51,806 nt of DNA from a gamma proteobacterium symbiont of Ctena orbiculata (GTDB lineage: Bacteria > Pseudomonadota > Gammaproteobacteria > Chromatiales > Chromatiaceae), in NCBI GenBank assembly GCA_003094555.1, contig NATW01000122.1:1-51806 (forward strand), read 5' to 3'. The first letter of the stretch is position 1, and the number at the start of each line of letters is the position of its first letter. Of this stretch, positions 1 to 8,419 are shown in pieces. Position numbers and translations under genes: made by a program. The notes beneath the pieces were generated by a model. The model saw nothing but the letters and a program-made list of their open reading frames with translations. It was not told the origin of the DNA and searched no databases.

Positions 1-1175
1 GAGACCATCAGTCCGAGACGGTTTTCCGAGACCTTCGGTGCCTGGTTGCTGGCCAACTCCATCTCCTCTTCCGCCGGCAGTTCTCCAATATTGACCTTGA
101 TCTCCTTGGTTTTACCGTTGCGCAGAATCTTCAACGATGCCGGCTTATCCACATTACTACTGCCCACCAACGGTGGCAGCTCCGATGAAGTGGCAATCCG
201 GGTACCGTTGAACTCCAGAATCACGTCGCCCACCTGTAATCCCGCCCGTTCGGAAGGACTGTCAGGCAATACCCGTGCAATCAATGCGCCACGAGGGTGC
301 TGCATACCAAATCCATCGGCTAGATCGTTGGTCACATCCTGGATCAATACCCCAAGCCAACCACGGGTGACACGCCCGCGGGTCTTGAGTTGTTCGGCAA
401 CATCGATTGCCATTTCAATGGGGATGGCGAATGAGAGTCCCATAAAGCCGCCCGAACGGCTGTATATTTGCGAGTTGATACCCACCACCTTGCCATCGAG
501 ATTGAACAGAGGTCCCCCGGAGTTACCTGGATTGATAGCCACATCGGTCTGGATGAAAGGCACATAGTTCTCACTTGGAAGATTGCGCCCCTTGGCGCTC
601 ACTATCCCTGCGGTGACCGAATGATCGAAACCAAAGGGCGATCCGATGGCCAATACCCATTCACCCACCCTAAGCTGTTTGGAATCCCCTATTTCCACCA
701 CCGGAAGATTCTCGGCATCGATCTTTATCAGGGCAATATCGCTACGCTCGTCTTTGCCGATCACCTCGGCGACAAACTCTCTGCGGTCATTCATGCGCAC
801 CAGGATCTGGTCCGCCGCATCCACAACATGATTGTTGGTAAGAATATAGCCATCATCAGAAATGATGAATCCGGAGCCCAACGAGCGCTTTTCCGGTCCC
901 TCGTCAGGCATTTGAAAACCATGGTTTCCAAAAAACTTCTTCATCAGTTCTCCCAACGGACTGCCCTCGGGAAGATCTTCCAGTTCGGGAATATTGAAAC
1001 GCTGCAGATTACGGCTCATGGCCTTCTGCTTGGTACTGATATTCACCACAGAGGGTGCGTTCTCTTCTGCCAAATCTGCAAAGTTCGGCAGCTCTCTGGC
1101 CTGAACAGGCAGAGTAAGGATGAGTCCCAGCATCACTACCGTAAAGATGCGTACGGGGATATTAATTAGTCTCAT
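1..1175 (-). CDS. mucD: Periplasmic serine protease MucD/DegP-like (3' end outside window)
   Basis: An HtrA-family periplasmic protease that degrades misfolded envelope proteins and limits sigma-E activation. About 391 residues are visible before the window edge; the usual length is about 470, so most of the second PDZ domain is missing. A signal peptide ends near residue 26 (VQA-RE). The trypsin-like domain has its triad at H116 (TNNHVV), D146 (SDIALI) and S219 (NPGNSGGPL), and the first PDZ domain covers about 260-350. The start is the ATG at 1175, 79 bases after rseC. Its place as last gene of the rpoE-rseA-rseB-rseC set matches algU-mucABCD of Pseudomonas, which supports mucD over other DegP paralogues. 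It is read from the reverse complement and stays open to base 1. Confidence 0.93.
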   Translation of the reverse strand, partial: MRLINIPVRIFTVVMLGLILTLPVQARELPNFADLAEENAPSVVNISTKQKAMSRNLQRFNIPELEDLPEGSPLGELMKKFFGNHGFQMPDEGPEKRSLGSGFIISDDGYILTNNHVVDAADQILVRMNDRREFVAEVIGKDERSDIALIKIDAENLPVVEIGDSKQLRVGEWVLAIGSPFGFDHSVTAGIVSAKGRNLPSENYVPFIQTDVAINPGNSGGPLFNLDGKVVGINSQIYSRSGGFMGLSFAIPIEMAIDVAEQLKTRGRVTRGWLGVLIQDVTNDLADGFGMQHPRGALIARVLPDSPSERAGLQVGDVILEFNGTRIATSSELPPLVGSSNVDKPASLKILRNGKTKEIKVNIGELPAEEEMELASNQAPKVSENRLGLMV

Positions 1176-1254
1176 GCTACAGCTCCTGGAAGAAACTCAA
1201 TGTAAGTGCACCGATATCAGTTACGAAAAACTTCGGTTGTTTGCAGATGGGCGA

Positions 1255-1740
1255 TTAACCGACATACTCCCGGGAAAAGTCCACACTGGCAGTGTCAGCC
1301 GAACGCAATATGACTGCTTGATAACCTGGTTGATCCTGATTCTGTCCGGCAAACAACCTGAGCAGAAAAAATCCGCTAATCAGGCCCAATAGACCACCGA
1401 CGACTTGTGGGAGTTCCCCTGTCAGCCACATAAAATGTGTTGCCACTGCCTGCATCAGTATCGCCATAACGATCATACATACGAGTGGTAACAGATAGAC
1501 TAGAAATGAGATTTTCAGAAATACGTTCTCCTCCACCCCGATAATGACACGCGCACCGGGTTTGGCATGAATGGGGTTGGAGACTCGCAATCGATTGTGT
1601 CGGCGTTTGAACAGGCCGCTGAGAACGGAAGTGCTACAGCTGCTGGCACTGGCACAGGTACCACAGGCTGCACGTTGTTGTGTCTCTACTACTGCATAGC
1701 CATCATCAACACTGATGACAGTGGCAGGTTCTTCAATCAT
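1255..1740 (-). CDS. rseC: Sigma-E regulatory protein RseC/MucC
   Basis: An inner-membrane protein of the RseC/MucC family, linked to sigma-E control and to keeping SoxR reduced. The N-terminal part holds a cysteine cluster (CGTC and a third Cys in SSCS). Two adjacent membrane segments follow, about residues 75-100 (rich in Leu, Val, Ile, Met) and 112-133. I chose the ATG at 1740 (MIEEPATVIS) over a longer reading because it overlaps the rseB stop by 8 bases, the pattern expected for translational coupling. Length is about 161 residues, normal for the family. The exact biochemical role of RseC is not settled even in model species. Confidence 0.88.
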   Translation of the reverse strand: MIEEPATVISVDDGYAVVETQQRAACGTCASASSCSTSVLSGLFKRRHNRLRVSNPIHAKPGARVIIGVEENVFLKISFLVYLLPLVCMIVMAILMQAVATHFMWLTGELPQVVGGLLGLISGFFLLRLFAGQNQDQPGYQAVILRSADTASVDFSREYVG

Positions 1741-2734
1741 CGGCCTGCTTGAGCTGCATACCTTGTACAATGCCTAGAATAGTCACAGCAGGCACCTCCC
1801 CCACGGCCGTCACCTGGTAGCCATCAACCTGGCCACCCCAGGCGTTGATGGCGCCAAGGCGTGATACCCCGCTGAACGCCTCTTCCCTGGTTTCCGGTTC
1901 CACAAACACCGAGAGTGAACTCAGTCCGTCGCTGAACACATACTGGTCGATGGGATCGTTACCCTGAATATCTGTCAGTTGATGTTGCAGGCTGAGCCTG
2001 AAACCGCTGGGTAAGTCGATGAATTTCCACTTGCTGGGATTCAACAGAGGGATTTTATTTGTCTCATCGGGGTGGCTTTTCAATCGGTAGGTAAACAGCG
2101 ACTCCCGGTTATGGAGTTCACTGATTTCCGCAACACCTATCTGCAGTTCGGTGAACATTGTCTGTTCGACCAACTCCCCTTGTTCGTTCAGCAGATCGGA
2201 TTTCAGTGGCAGACCACTATCGGTATCGAGAGCGAAACGGTAGCCATAACGAAGACGGTCATTGGGTACGATCAACACCACCTGGGCCTCCCGGTTGGCT
2301 ATCCTGGTCTTGCCCATATTCTGAAAACTGTAGTGTTTATCGAGCTGGTCGAGGTCCTGTGGCAGGATATTCAGGAATTTGCTGCTCGGGGTTCGCCTAT
2401 CGACTGAAATCTCATTGGAATCTGGTAATACGCAGGTCACTGACTCCTCATCACGAATCACCTCGCGAGGCGCACCATTCAGGGACATCAGGCTCTCTCT
2501 CACACGATCGCCCTGCACCGCATGTGCGATTTTCATACTCTCGAGCTGGTTGTCGTGCAGATAGACGAAGGTGCCCTGATAGTTGAGTTTCTGAACCGCG
2601 TCCATCATGCGTTCAAGCCACTCCTTCGGCGAAGGGTTATCAGCGGCAGCTACGGCGTGGGAAATTGCCAGAAAGAGGCAGAAGACCATACAGGTCTGAC
2701 CAAGGCGAAGATTAATCACAGCCACAGAACTCAT
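1733..2734 (-). CDS. rseB: Sigma-E factor regulatory protein RseB/MucB
   Basis: A periplasmic protein that binds the RseA/MucA periplasmic domain and shields it from DegS/AlgW cleavage; lipids or LPS release it. It has 333 residues with a signal peptide (hydrophobic stretch about 15-28, cleavage near AVA-AD) and the MucB/RseB fold: the N-terminal LolA-like domain carries the typical NYQGTFVYLH motif, and a smaller C-terminal domain begins near residue 225. It lies between rseA and rseC in one transcription unit, 25 bases after rseA. Confidence 0.93.
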   Translation of the reverse strand: MSSVAVINLRLGQTCMVFCLFLAISHAVAAADNPSPKEWLERMMDAVQKLNYQGTFVYLHDNQLESMKIAHAVQGDRVRESLMSLNGAPREVIRDEESVTCVLPDSNEISVDRRTPSSKFLNILPQDLDQLDKHYSFQNMGKTRIANREAQVVLIVPNDRLRYGYRFALDTDSGLPLKSDLLNEQGELVEQTMFTELQIGVAEISELHNRESLFTYRLKSHPDETNKIPLLNPSKWKFIDLPSGFRLSLQHQLTDIQGNDPIDQYVFSDGLSSLSVFVEPETREEAFSGVSRLGAINAWGGQVDGYQVTAVGEVPAVTILGIVQGMQLKQADD

Positions 2735-2759
2735 TCCGTATGCACTCTACAGATGCCAT

Positions 2760-3350
2760 CTACTGCTTGTTCTCATCGTAGCTGACAAAGGTTGCATAGG
2801 GCATGATGCCCTTGATATTGCTGGATGGTGAAAGGTCCTGGTGATTCAGCAGGTAGTCATTCAGCCGTGACTCGACCTTGGGCTTTTTCAGCAACTCCCA
2901 ACGAGTACCATCTTCGGCTACAGCGATGATATTACTCTTTGGCATTTGCTCGCCGACCGGCAGTTGATTGCTGGATACAAGCTGATCCGGTGCTTCGGAA
3001 CTCCCCGGATTGATCAACTGTGGCGCCATGACAACCGCCACTGCCGTCAATGATGCGGCCACTGCCAGCCCCGTCAAAGCCCGTTTCTTACTCGGGGTCT
3101 GACGCTTGATGGCAGCAGGCGCCAGCACTACCGGCTCACTTTCAAGCTTCTCACTGATGCAGCGGGCTAAATCGGGATTGTGCAGCTGGCCAAGTTCGTT
3201 ACGCATCGCATCCCCTATCAGATGGTAGCGTGACCAGATATCCAGACTCTCCTGATTATGTTTCAGCTTGTTGATTTCACCGGAAATTTCGGGTTGTGAA
3301 ATTTCGTCGTCTACCAGTGCGGATAATCTTTCGAACTCTTGCTCAGTCAT
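2760..3350 (-). CDS. rseA: Anti-sigma-E factor RseA/MucA
   Basis: A single-pass inner-membrane anti-sigma factor. The N-terminal cytoplasmic domain (about 1-85, starting MTEQEFERLSALVDDE) holds sigma-E inactive. One membrane segment follows near residues 101-120 (ALTGLAVAASLTAVAVV), then a periplasmic part with the RseB-binding C-terminal region. The 196 residues match MucA-type proteins. It starts 16 bases after rpoE, as in all rpoE operons of this class. By family knowledge it is released by sequential DegS and RseP proteolysis, then ClpXP. Confidence 0.92.
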   Translation of the reverse strand: MTEQEFERLSALVDDEISQPEISGEINKLKHNQESLDIWSRYHLIGDAMRNELGQLHNPDLARCISEKLESEPVVLAPAAIKRQTPSKKRALTGLAVAASLTAVAVVMAPQLINPGSSEAPDQLVSSNQLPVGEQMPKSNIIAVAEDGTRWELLKKPKVESRLNDYLLNHQDLSPSSNIKGIMPYATFVSYDENKQ

Positions 3351-3366
3351 TTCAATATGCCTGACA

Positions 3367-3945
3367 TTAGGGTTTTAACAATGGTCTCAGTTTTTTGTCG
3401 ATCGCCTCACGCGCCCTGAATATGCGCGATCTCACCGTCCCTACCGGGCAGGACATGGCATTGGCGATCTCCTCGTAGCTCATACCTTCGAGCTCACGCA
3501 ATACTATAGCTGTACGAAGATCCTCGGGCAGATCATCGATTGCCTTCTGCACCGTCATGCTGATCTCTTCTGTCAACACATGATTCTCCGGTGTACCTGT
3601 CTCCTTTAGACGCGTTCCGACGTCCATTTGTTCAGCCACTTCGGCCTCTACGTCATCAGAAGGTGGGCGGCGTCCCTGGGCCACGAGGTAATTCTTAGCC
3701 GTATTGATAGCGATCCGGTAGAGCCAGGTGTAAAAAGCACTATCACCACGGAACTTGGGAATGGCCCGGTAAGCCTTGATGAAGGCTTCCTGGGTCACAT
3801 CCAGCACCTCGTGAGGATCCCGGATATAGCGGGAGATCAGATTGGTGATCTTCTGCTGATATTTGAGTACCAGCAGGTCAAACGCTCTTTTATCACCCTG
3901 TTGAACTCGCGTAACGAGCTCCTGATCGATTAACCGCTCGCCCAT
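3367..3945 (-). CDS. rpoE: RNA polymerase sigma factor RpoE/AlgU (sigma-E)
   Basis: An ECF sigma factor for envelope stress and, in related bacteria, exopolysaccharide genes. Sigma region 2 contains the near-invariant block FRGDSAFYTWLYRIAINTAK, and region 4 ends in SCPVGTVRSRIFRAREAID. I chose the ATG at 3945 (MGERLIDQELV), which aligns with the E. coli start and has a GAGGAGG ribosome site 11 bases upstream; a longer reading from 3993 would add 16 atypical residues. The product is about 192 residues. The 180 bases between this start and divergent nadB must hold both promoters; I did not find a clean sigma-E autoregulatory promoter there. Confidence 0.96.
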   Translation of the reverse strand: MGERLIDQELVTRVQQGDKRAFDLLVLKYQQKITNLISRYIRDPHEVLDVTQEAFIKAYRAIPKFRGDSAFYTWLYRIAINTAKNYLVAQGRRPPSDDVEAEVAEQMDVGTRLKETGTPENHVLTEEISMTVQKAIDDLPEDLRTAIVLRELEGMSYEEIANAMSCPVGTVRSRIFRAREAIDKKLRPLLKP

Positions 3946-4125
3946 CCGGGCCGATACCTCCTCGTGACGGGCACATCCTGTGCACAGTCCCATTGACAGT
4001 CTTAATGTTGATTAGTTCTCGCAATCCCCGGCTTGAATTGATCTAGTTCAATGAAAAGTCAAATTGAGCTAGGATGCTTTACATATGGATGGGCATTATC
4101 ACCGTAACGACTCTACCCCGCAAAT

Positions 4126-5745
4126 ATGACAACTGATCACCAGCACGACGTCCTCATCATCGGCAGCGGCGCAGCAGGCTTGAGCCTGGCACTGCACTTG
4201 GACGGACACCTGAAAATAGCCCTGATCTCCAAGCGCGAGCTTGAGGAGACCAATACCTACTATGCACAAGGCGGGATTTCCGTGGTGTTGGACGAGGCGG
4301 ACAGTATTGCATCACATGTGAAAGACACCCTTAACGCAGGTGTCGGACTGTGCAATGAAAAAATAGTTCAGTTGGTGGTGGAACATGGACCGATGAATAT
4401 CGATTGGCTGCTCAAGGGGGGCGTCAATTTCACCCGGGATGACACGTCAACGTCCAGCAGCGGCTACCACCTGACCCGGGAGGGGGGGCATTCCCATCGG
4501 CGGGTGATCCATGCTGCCGATGCCACCGGCAAAGAGGTGGAAACCACCCTCCAGGAACAGGTATTGGCTCAGCCCAACATCGATGTCTTTGAACACCACA
4601 TCGCGATTGACCTGATCACCAGTGAACGGAGTGAGGAAAAGCGGCAAAAACATTGTTACGGCGCCTATATACTGGATCATGAAAACAACCAGGTTGAGAC
4701 ATTTCGCGCTCGCTTCGTCGTCCTGGCCACTGGCGGCGCGAGCAAGGTCTATCAATACACCAGCAATCCGGATGTGGCCACGGGTGACGGCATTGCCATG
4801 GCCTGGCGGGCCGGGTGTCGGGTCGCCAACATGGAGTTCATCCAGTTCCACCCCACCTGCCTTTACCACCCTGATGCCAAGAGCTTTCTGATTTCAGAGG
4901 CGGTCCGCGGTGAAGGTGGTCAGTTGAAACTCCCGGACGGCAGCCGCTTTATGCATCGTTTTGACGAGCGAGGCGAGTTGGCACCCCGGGATATCGTCGC
5001 CCGCGCCATCGACCACGAAATGAAGCGGATCGGTGCTGATTGTCTGTATCTGGATATCAGCCACAAATCCGCCGACTTCATTCAGGAACACTTCCCCACC
5101 ATCTATCATCGCTGTCGCGATTTCGGCATCGATATCACCCAACAACCGATACCGGTCGTTCCCGCCGCCCACTACACCTGCGGTGGCATCATGGCAGACG
5201 AGCATGCCCGAACCGATGTTGCCGGACTCTACGTCATCGGTGAAAGCGCCTATACCGGCCTGCATGGTGCGAATCGCATGGCCAGCAACTCCCTGTTGGA
5301 GTGCCTGGTGTTCGCCAACCTCGCCGCCCAGGATATCCATGCCCTGGATGCGGAGACCCCTGAACCCCCTGTTCTATCACCCTGGGATGAAAGCCGGGTA
5401 ACCGAACCGGATGAAGAGGTCGTGGTCTCTCATAACTGGGATGAACTGCGCCATTTCATGTGGGACTATGTGGGCATAGTGCGCAGCAATAAGCGCTTGA
5501 TGAGGGCATGTCGGCGAACCGACCTGTTACGTCGGGAAATCGTCGAGTACTACAGTAACTTCCGGGTCAGTATCGACCTGCTGGAACTGCGCAATCTGGT
5601 CGATGTGGCGGATATGATCATTCGTTCCGCCCAATCCCGCCGGGAGAGCCGCGGCCTCCACTACACCATCGACTTTCCCTACCTGGATGATCGGGTTCAG
5701 AAGAAACCCACGATACTGATACCCGATAACTACTCCCCCTTTTGA
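4126..5745 (+). CDS. nadB: L-aspartate oxidase NadB
   Basis: A flavoenzyme that oxidises L-aspartate to iminoaspartate, the first step of NAD de novo synthesis, passing the product to NadA. It has 539 residues, the usual length. The N-terminal FAD-binding motif is [15 protein letters not shown] (about 9-23). It is followed by [11 protein letters not shown] and the substrate-site region [12 protein letters not shown], shared with fumarate reductase/succinate dehydrogenase flavoproteins, then [10 protein letters not shown]. The C-terminal helical domain starts near 430. It is divergent from rpoE, as in many gammaproteobacteria. A weak hairpin (TTGATT at 5742, AATCAA at 5762) just after the stop may end transcription, but it has no T tract. 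Confidence 0.97.
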   Translation: MTTDHQHDVLIIGSGAAGLSLALHLDGHLKIALISKRELEETNTYYAQGGISVVLDEADSIASHVKDTLNAGVGLCNEKIVQLVVEHGPMNIDWLLKGGVNFTRDDTSTSSSGYHLTREGGHSHRRVIHAADATGKEVETTLQEQVLAQPNIDVFEHHIAIDLITSERSEEKRQKHCYGAYILDHENNQVETFRARFVVLATGGASKVYQYTSNPDVATGDGIAMAWRAGCRVANMEFIQFHPTCLYHPDAKSFLISEAVRGEGGQLKLPDGSRFMHRFDERGELAPRDIVARAIDHEMKRIGADCLYLDISHKSADFIQEHFPTIYHRCRDFGIDITQQPIPVVPAAHYTCGGIMADEHARTDVAGLYVIGESAYTGLHGANRMASNSLLECLVFANLAAQDIHALDAETPEPPVLSPWDESRVTEPDEEVVVSHNWDELRHFMWDYVGIVRSNKRLMRACRRTDLLRREIVEYYSNFRVSIDLLELRNLVDVADMIIRSAQSRRESRGLHYTIDFPYLDDRVQKKPTILIPDNYSPF

Positions 5746-5779
5746 TTGGCCCTTCGGCGCAAATCAAGCCACTGGATCG

Positions 5780-6469
5780 CTAGTGTGGCACGGTTTTACC
5801 GATAACCTCATTATCCATCGCAATCAGCTCTTCAATTTCGTGGAATCGGTAGGGATCATGATCATTGATCTCCGCTATCCGGGGTAATCGAGGATGCGTA
5901 ATCATTTTTCTACGCCAGAAACCGGGTAGTTGCATCGACTGATTCAGGGCCTGTACCCGGGTATCCCCTTGATAGCGTTTGGCCAGTAGTTGCTGGTAGA
6001 CTGAGAAGTGTTGCAGTGGGACGTCCCGCACCAACCAATAGTAGTGGTAGCGGCCAGGTGATGTTGCAACATGGATGTGGGGTTTAAGCGGGAATCTTCC
6101 AGGATCACCGCCCCTGTCGGCATCCACAAACAGGGCCCTGACCTGACAAATAGCGGCAACATCCCTGGCCGCGCCATTGGTCCGGTTGATGGTGACAGTG
6201 ACAACCGCCCCTCGCCGGTTAAGCATCACAAGCTGATCCCAGCAGGCGTCCAGGGCGCCGTGGAGCGCTTTTTCCAAGGGGTCCTGTGAACCCGAACGGG
6301 TATATTCGGTGTCTGAAAAGGTGCGAAATGAGAATTCGCCGGCCTGGGGGTCCAGGCGCCTGAGAAAACGCGCCACCTGCTCTCTATCCGGCTCTAATCC
6401 TTGCCCTTGGGATTCGATCCAGTGAGCGATGTGGCTGAGACAGGGATCGCGAATGTAGCGGCGCTTCAC
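5780..6469 (-). CDS. RepB-like primase domain protein (archaeo-eukaryotic primase superfamily)
   Basis: A 229-residue protein starting with GTG. The centre looks like a RepB-type primase-polymerase domain: an acidic pair in ALFVDADRG (motif I), a histidine motif in SPGRYHYYWLV (motif II) and the block NQSMQLPGFWRRK typical of this group. The catalytic-type residues appear intact, so synthesis or extension of short nucleic acids is plausible but untested. Plasmid RepB relatives carry extra helicase or zinc domains; this one stands alone. Its GTG overlaps the stop of the upstream Memo-family gene by four bases (GTGA), so the two are probably translationally coupled. No plasmid or phage genes surround it. 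Confidence 0.72.
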   Translation of the reverse strand: MKRRYIRDPCLSHIAHWIESQGQGLEPDREQVARFLRRLDPQAGEFSFRTFSDTEYTRSGSQDPLEKALHGALDACWDQLVMLNRRGAVVTVTINRTNGAARDVAAICQVRALFVDADRGGDPGRFPLKPHIHVATSPGRYHYYWLVRDVPLQHFSVYQQLLAKRYQGDTRVQALNQSMQLPGFWRRKMITHPRLPRIAEINDHDPYRFHEIEELIAMDNEVIGKTVPH

Positions 6470-7266
6470 GCCGCCTCTGATCCGGAAAAGGTATAGGCGC
6501 CATAACCAACCACCTGGTCCTTGCTACCCGCTGTGTCACCCGAGTTCCTCAAGTCCACCAACTCCCCATGCAGACCCATGCGTTTGGCCTCCAGCAACAG
6601 GCCTTGAACCGGGATCCTACCGCAGGCATCCTCATACTCCAGTCGTTCAGGACGGAGGGAAGTGATCGCATCGCTGGTCGCCTGGTCCATGCGTTGCGCC
6701 GTCAGATAATCGTGATAGTGGCTGAGATCGGAGCTGATCACGATCAGGGTCTCTTCCCCCCCCCAAACCCTTGCCAGCACCTCCGCCACCTGATCACCCG
6801 TGGCATCACCCACTACCAGCGGAAGCAGATCGAATTCACGCAACATAACCTGCAGGAATGGCAGCTGCACTTCCAACGAATGTTCCTGGGCATGGGCCGC
6901 CTCAAGCTGAACTACCTGAGGTAATTCCTGCAAGGCATGAAGGGTCTGCCGATCCACTGGAATATCCCCCAGTGGGGTACGAAAATAGTCCGCTTCGCTG
7001 GTCGCCAATCCGTTGAAGGGTACGCGATGGGACGGCCCTAAAAGCACAACACGGCTGATGCGGTCAGCTGCCCTGGCCAGACTGGCGTAGGCACTGGCGG
7101 CAATTGGCCCCGAATAGATATAGCCTGCGTGGGGGGCAATCAACGCTTTAGGCGGCTCCCCATGTGGTGTCGCCGAATCGAGGTAACCTGTCACCATCTG
7201 TTGCAGAATATCCCTATCGGCAGGATAGAAAAGATCGGATACTGCGGGCTTTCTGATCATTGTCAT
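6466..7266 (-). CDS. amrB: AmmeMemoRadiSam system protein B (Memo family)
   Basis: A Memo-like protein of about 266 residues, a fold related to class III extradiol dioxygenases. Conserved metal-site motifs are visible: PHAGYIYSGPIAA near the N-terminus, LLGPSHRVPFNGLA, EHSLEVQLPFLQ and SSDLSHYHDY. In bacteria it co-occurs with an AMMECR1 protein and a radical SAM enzyme; the substrate is unknown, and RNA or small-molecule modification has been proposed from comparative genomics. I chose the ATG at 7266 because GAGGTG lies at the right distance; a GTG at 7275 is also in frame. It sits between the radical SAM partner and the primase-like gene. Confidence 0.9.
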   Translation of the reverse strand: MTMIRKPAVSDLFYPADRDILQQMVTGYLDSATPHGEPPKALIAPHAGYIYSGPIAASAYASLARAADRISRVVLLGPSHRVPFNGLATSEADYFRTPLGDIPVDRQTLHALQELPQVVQLEAAHAQEHSLEVQLPFLQVMLREFDLLPLVVGDATGDQVAEVLARVWGGEETLIVISSDLSHYHDYLTAQRMDQATSDAITSLRPERLEYEDACGRIPVQGLLLEAKRMGLHGELVDLRNSGDTAGSKDQVVGYGAYTFSGSEAA

Positions 7267-7308
7267 AACAACCACCTCGATGCTATATAAGTTTTGAGTG
7301 TTTACTTT

Positions 7309-8382
7309 TCAATCACTCATCCTGACCGCCTGCCGTCGACTCCCCCACACCCCCGGGTGAGGGTCGAATAGGCCCGCCAATCTAGTGCCACATTGATCAC
7401 AACATGCTTGCTCATCCAGGTGCCATTCCCCCAGTTCATACCAATCCCTCTGAATCAGGAGCTTACCGCAATGGTGACACCAGGTACTCGACTCCCGGCT
7501 GTCATGCACGTTACCCACGTAGGCATAGTGGACGCCGGATTCGACAGCGATCCTGCGCGCCCGACTCAGAGTAGCATGGGGGGTGGGTGGATAGTCCCGC
7601 ATCTTCCAGTCGGGATGGAAGGCGGTGAAATGGAGCGGCACGTCGGGTCCCAGATTATCCACCACCCATTGACACAGATCGTTGATCTCCTGATCTGAAT
7701 CGTTCTCTCCCGGTATCAGGAGTGTGGTTATCTCCAGCCAAACCCCGCTCTCGTGCTTCAGGTATTTCAAGGTATCCAGAACCGGTTCCAGGTGGGCGCC
7801 TGTCAGCTTGTGATAGAAGCTCTCGTTGAAAGACTTCAAATCGACGTTGGCGGCGTGCATATGCCGATAGAACTCTTGTCGCGGCTCGGCACATACATAC
7901 CCCGCCGTAACGGCCACCGACTTGATGGCGTATTCGGCACAGGCCTTTGCCACATCGATGGCATATTCATGAAAGATCACCGGGTCATTATAGGTATAGG
8001 CGACGCTCCGGCATCCCAACCGATGGGCTGTCTGCGCGATCGCTTCCGGGGAGGCCTCATCGGCCAGGGTATGCGTCTCCCGGGACTTGCTGATATCCCA
8101 ATTCTGGCAAAACTTGCAGGCCAGGTTGCAACCGGCAGTGCCAAAGGAAAATACCGGTGTACCGGGCAGAAAGTGATTAAGGGGTTTTTTTTCGATGGGA
8201 TCGATGCAGAACCCACTCGACCGGCCATAGGTATTCAAGACTATGGCACCCTGATGGTTTTCCCTGACATAGCAAAAACCCTGCTTGCCCTCTTTGAGTC
8301 GGCAATAGCGCGGACAGAGATCGCATTGAATCCGCTCGTTATCGATCTGATGCCAATATTTGGTTGGGAAATGGGTCTGCAT
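7309..8382 (-). CDS. amrS: AmmeMemoRadiSam system radical SAM enzyme
   Basis: A 357-residue radical SAM protein related to pyruvate formate-lyase activating enzymes. The [4Fe-4S] motif is CNLACKFCQNWDIS (CxxxCxxC). An N-terminal cysteine set (CDLCPRYCRLKEGKQGFC) precedes it, and a C-terminal zinc-ribbon-like segment contains CHHCGK and CCDQCG. The motif ACKFCQNWDIS is characteristic of the AmmeMemoRadiSam subfamily. The Memo partner follows 42 bases downstream; the AMMECR1 partner is at 19.9 kb. The activated substrate is unknown. Confidence 0.92.
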   Translation of the reverse strand: MQTHFPTKYWHQIDNERIQCDLCPRYCRLKEGKQGFCYVRENHQGAIVLNTYGRSSGFCIDPIEKKPLNHFLPGTPVFSFGTAGCNLACKFCQNWDISKSRETHTLADEASPEAIAQTAHRLGCRSVAYTYNDPVIFHEYAIDVAKACAEYAIKSVAVTAGYVCAEPRQEFYRHMHAANVDLKSFNESFYHKLTGAHLEPVLDTLKYLKHESGVWLEITTLLIPGENDSDQEINDLCQWVVDNLGPDVPLHFTAFHPDWKMRDYPPTPHATLSRARRIAVESGVHYAYVGNVHDSRESSTWCHHCGKLLIQRDWYELGEWHLDEQACCDQCGTRLAGLFDPHPGVWGSRRQAVRMSD

Positions 8383-8419
8383 GACGACCTCGAAAAATAG
8401 AGTTCTCCTATGAGTAAAT

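Noticed and set aside
468-1169. Long plus-strand reading frame opposite mucD
   Set aside because: It lies wholly antisense to a clear protease with intact catalytic motifs, and its translation shows no domain.
3946-4125. Sigma-E autoregulatory promoter upstream of rpoE
   Set aside because: A GAACTA-like element exists but no matching -10 sequence at the right spacing.
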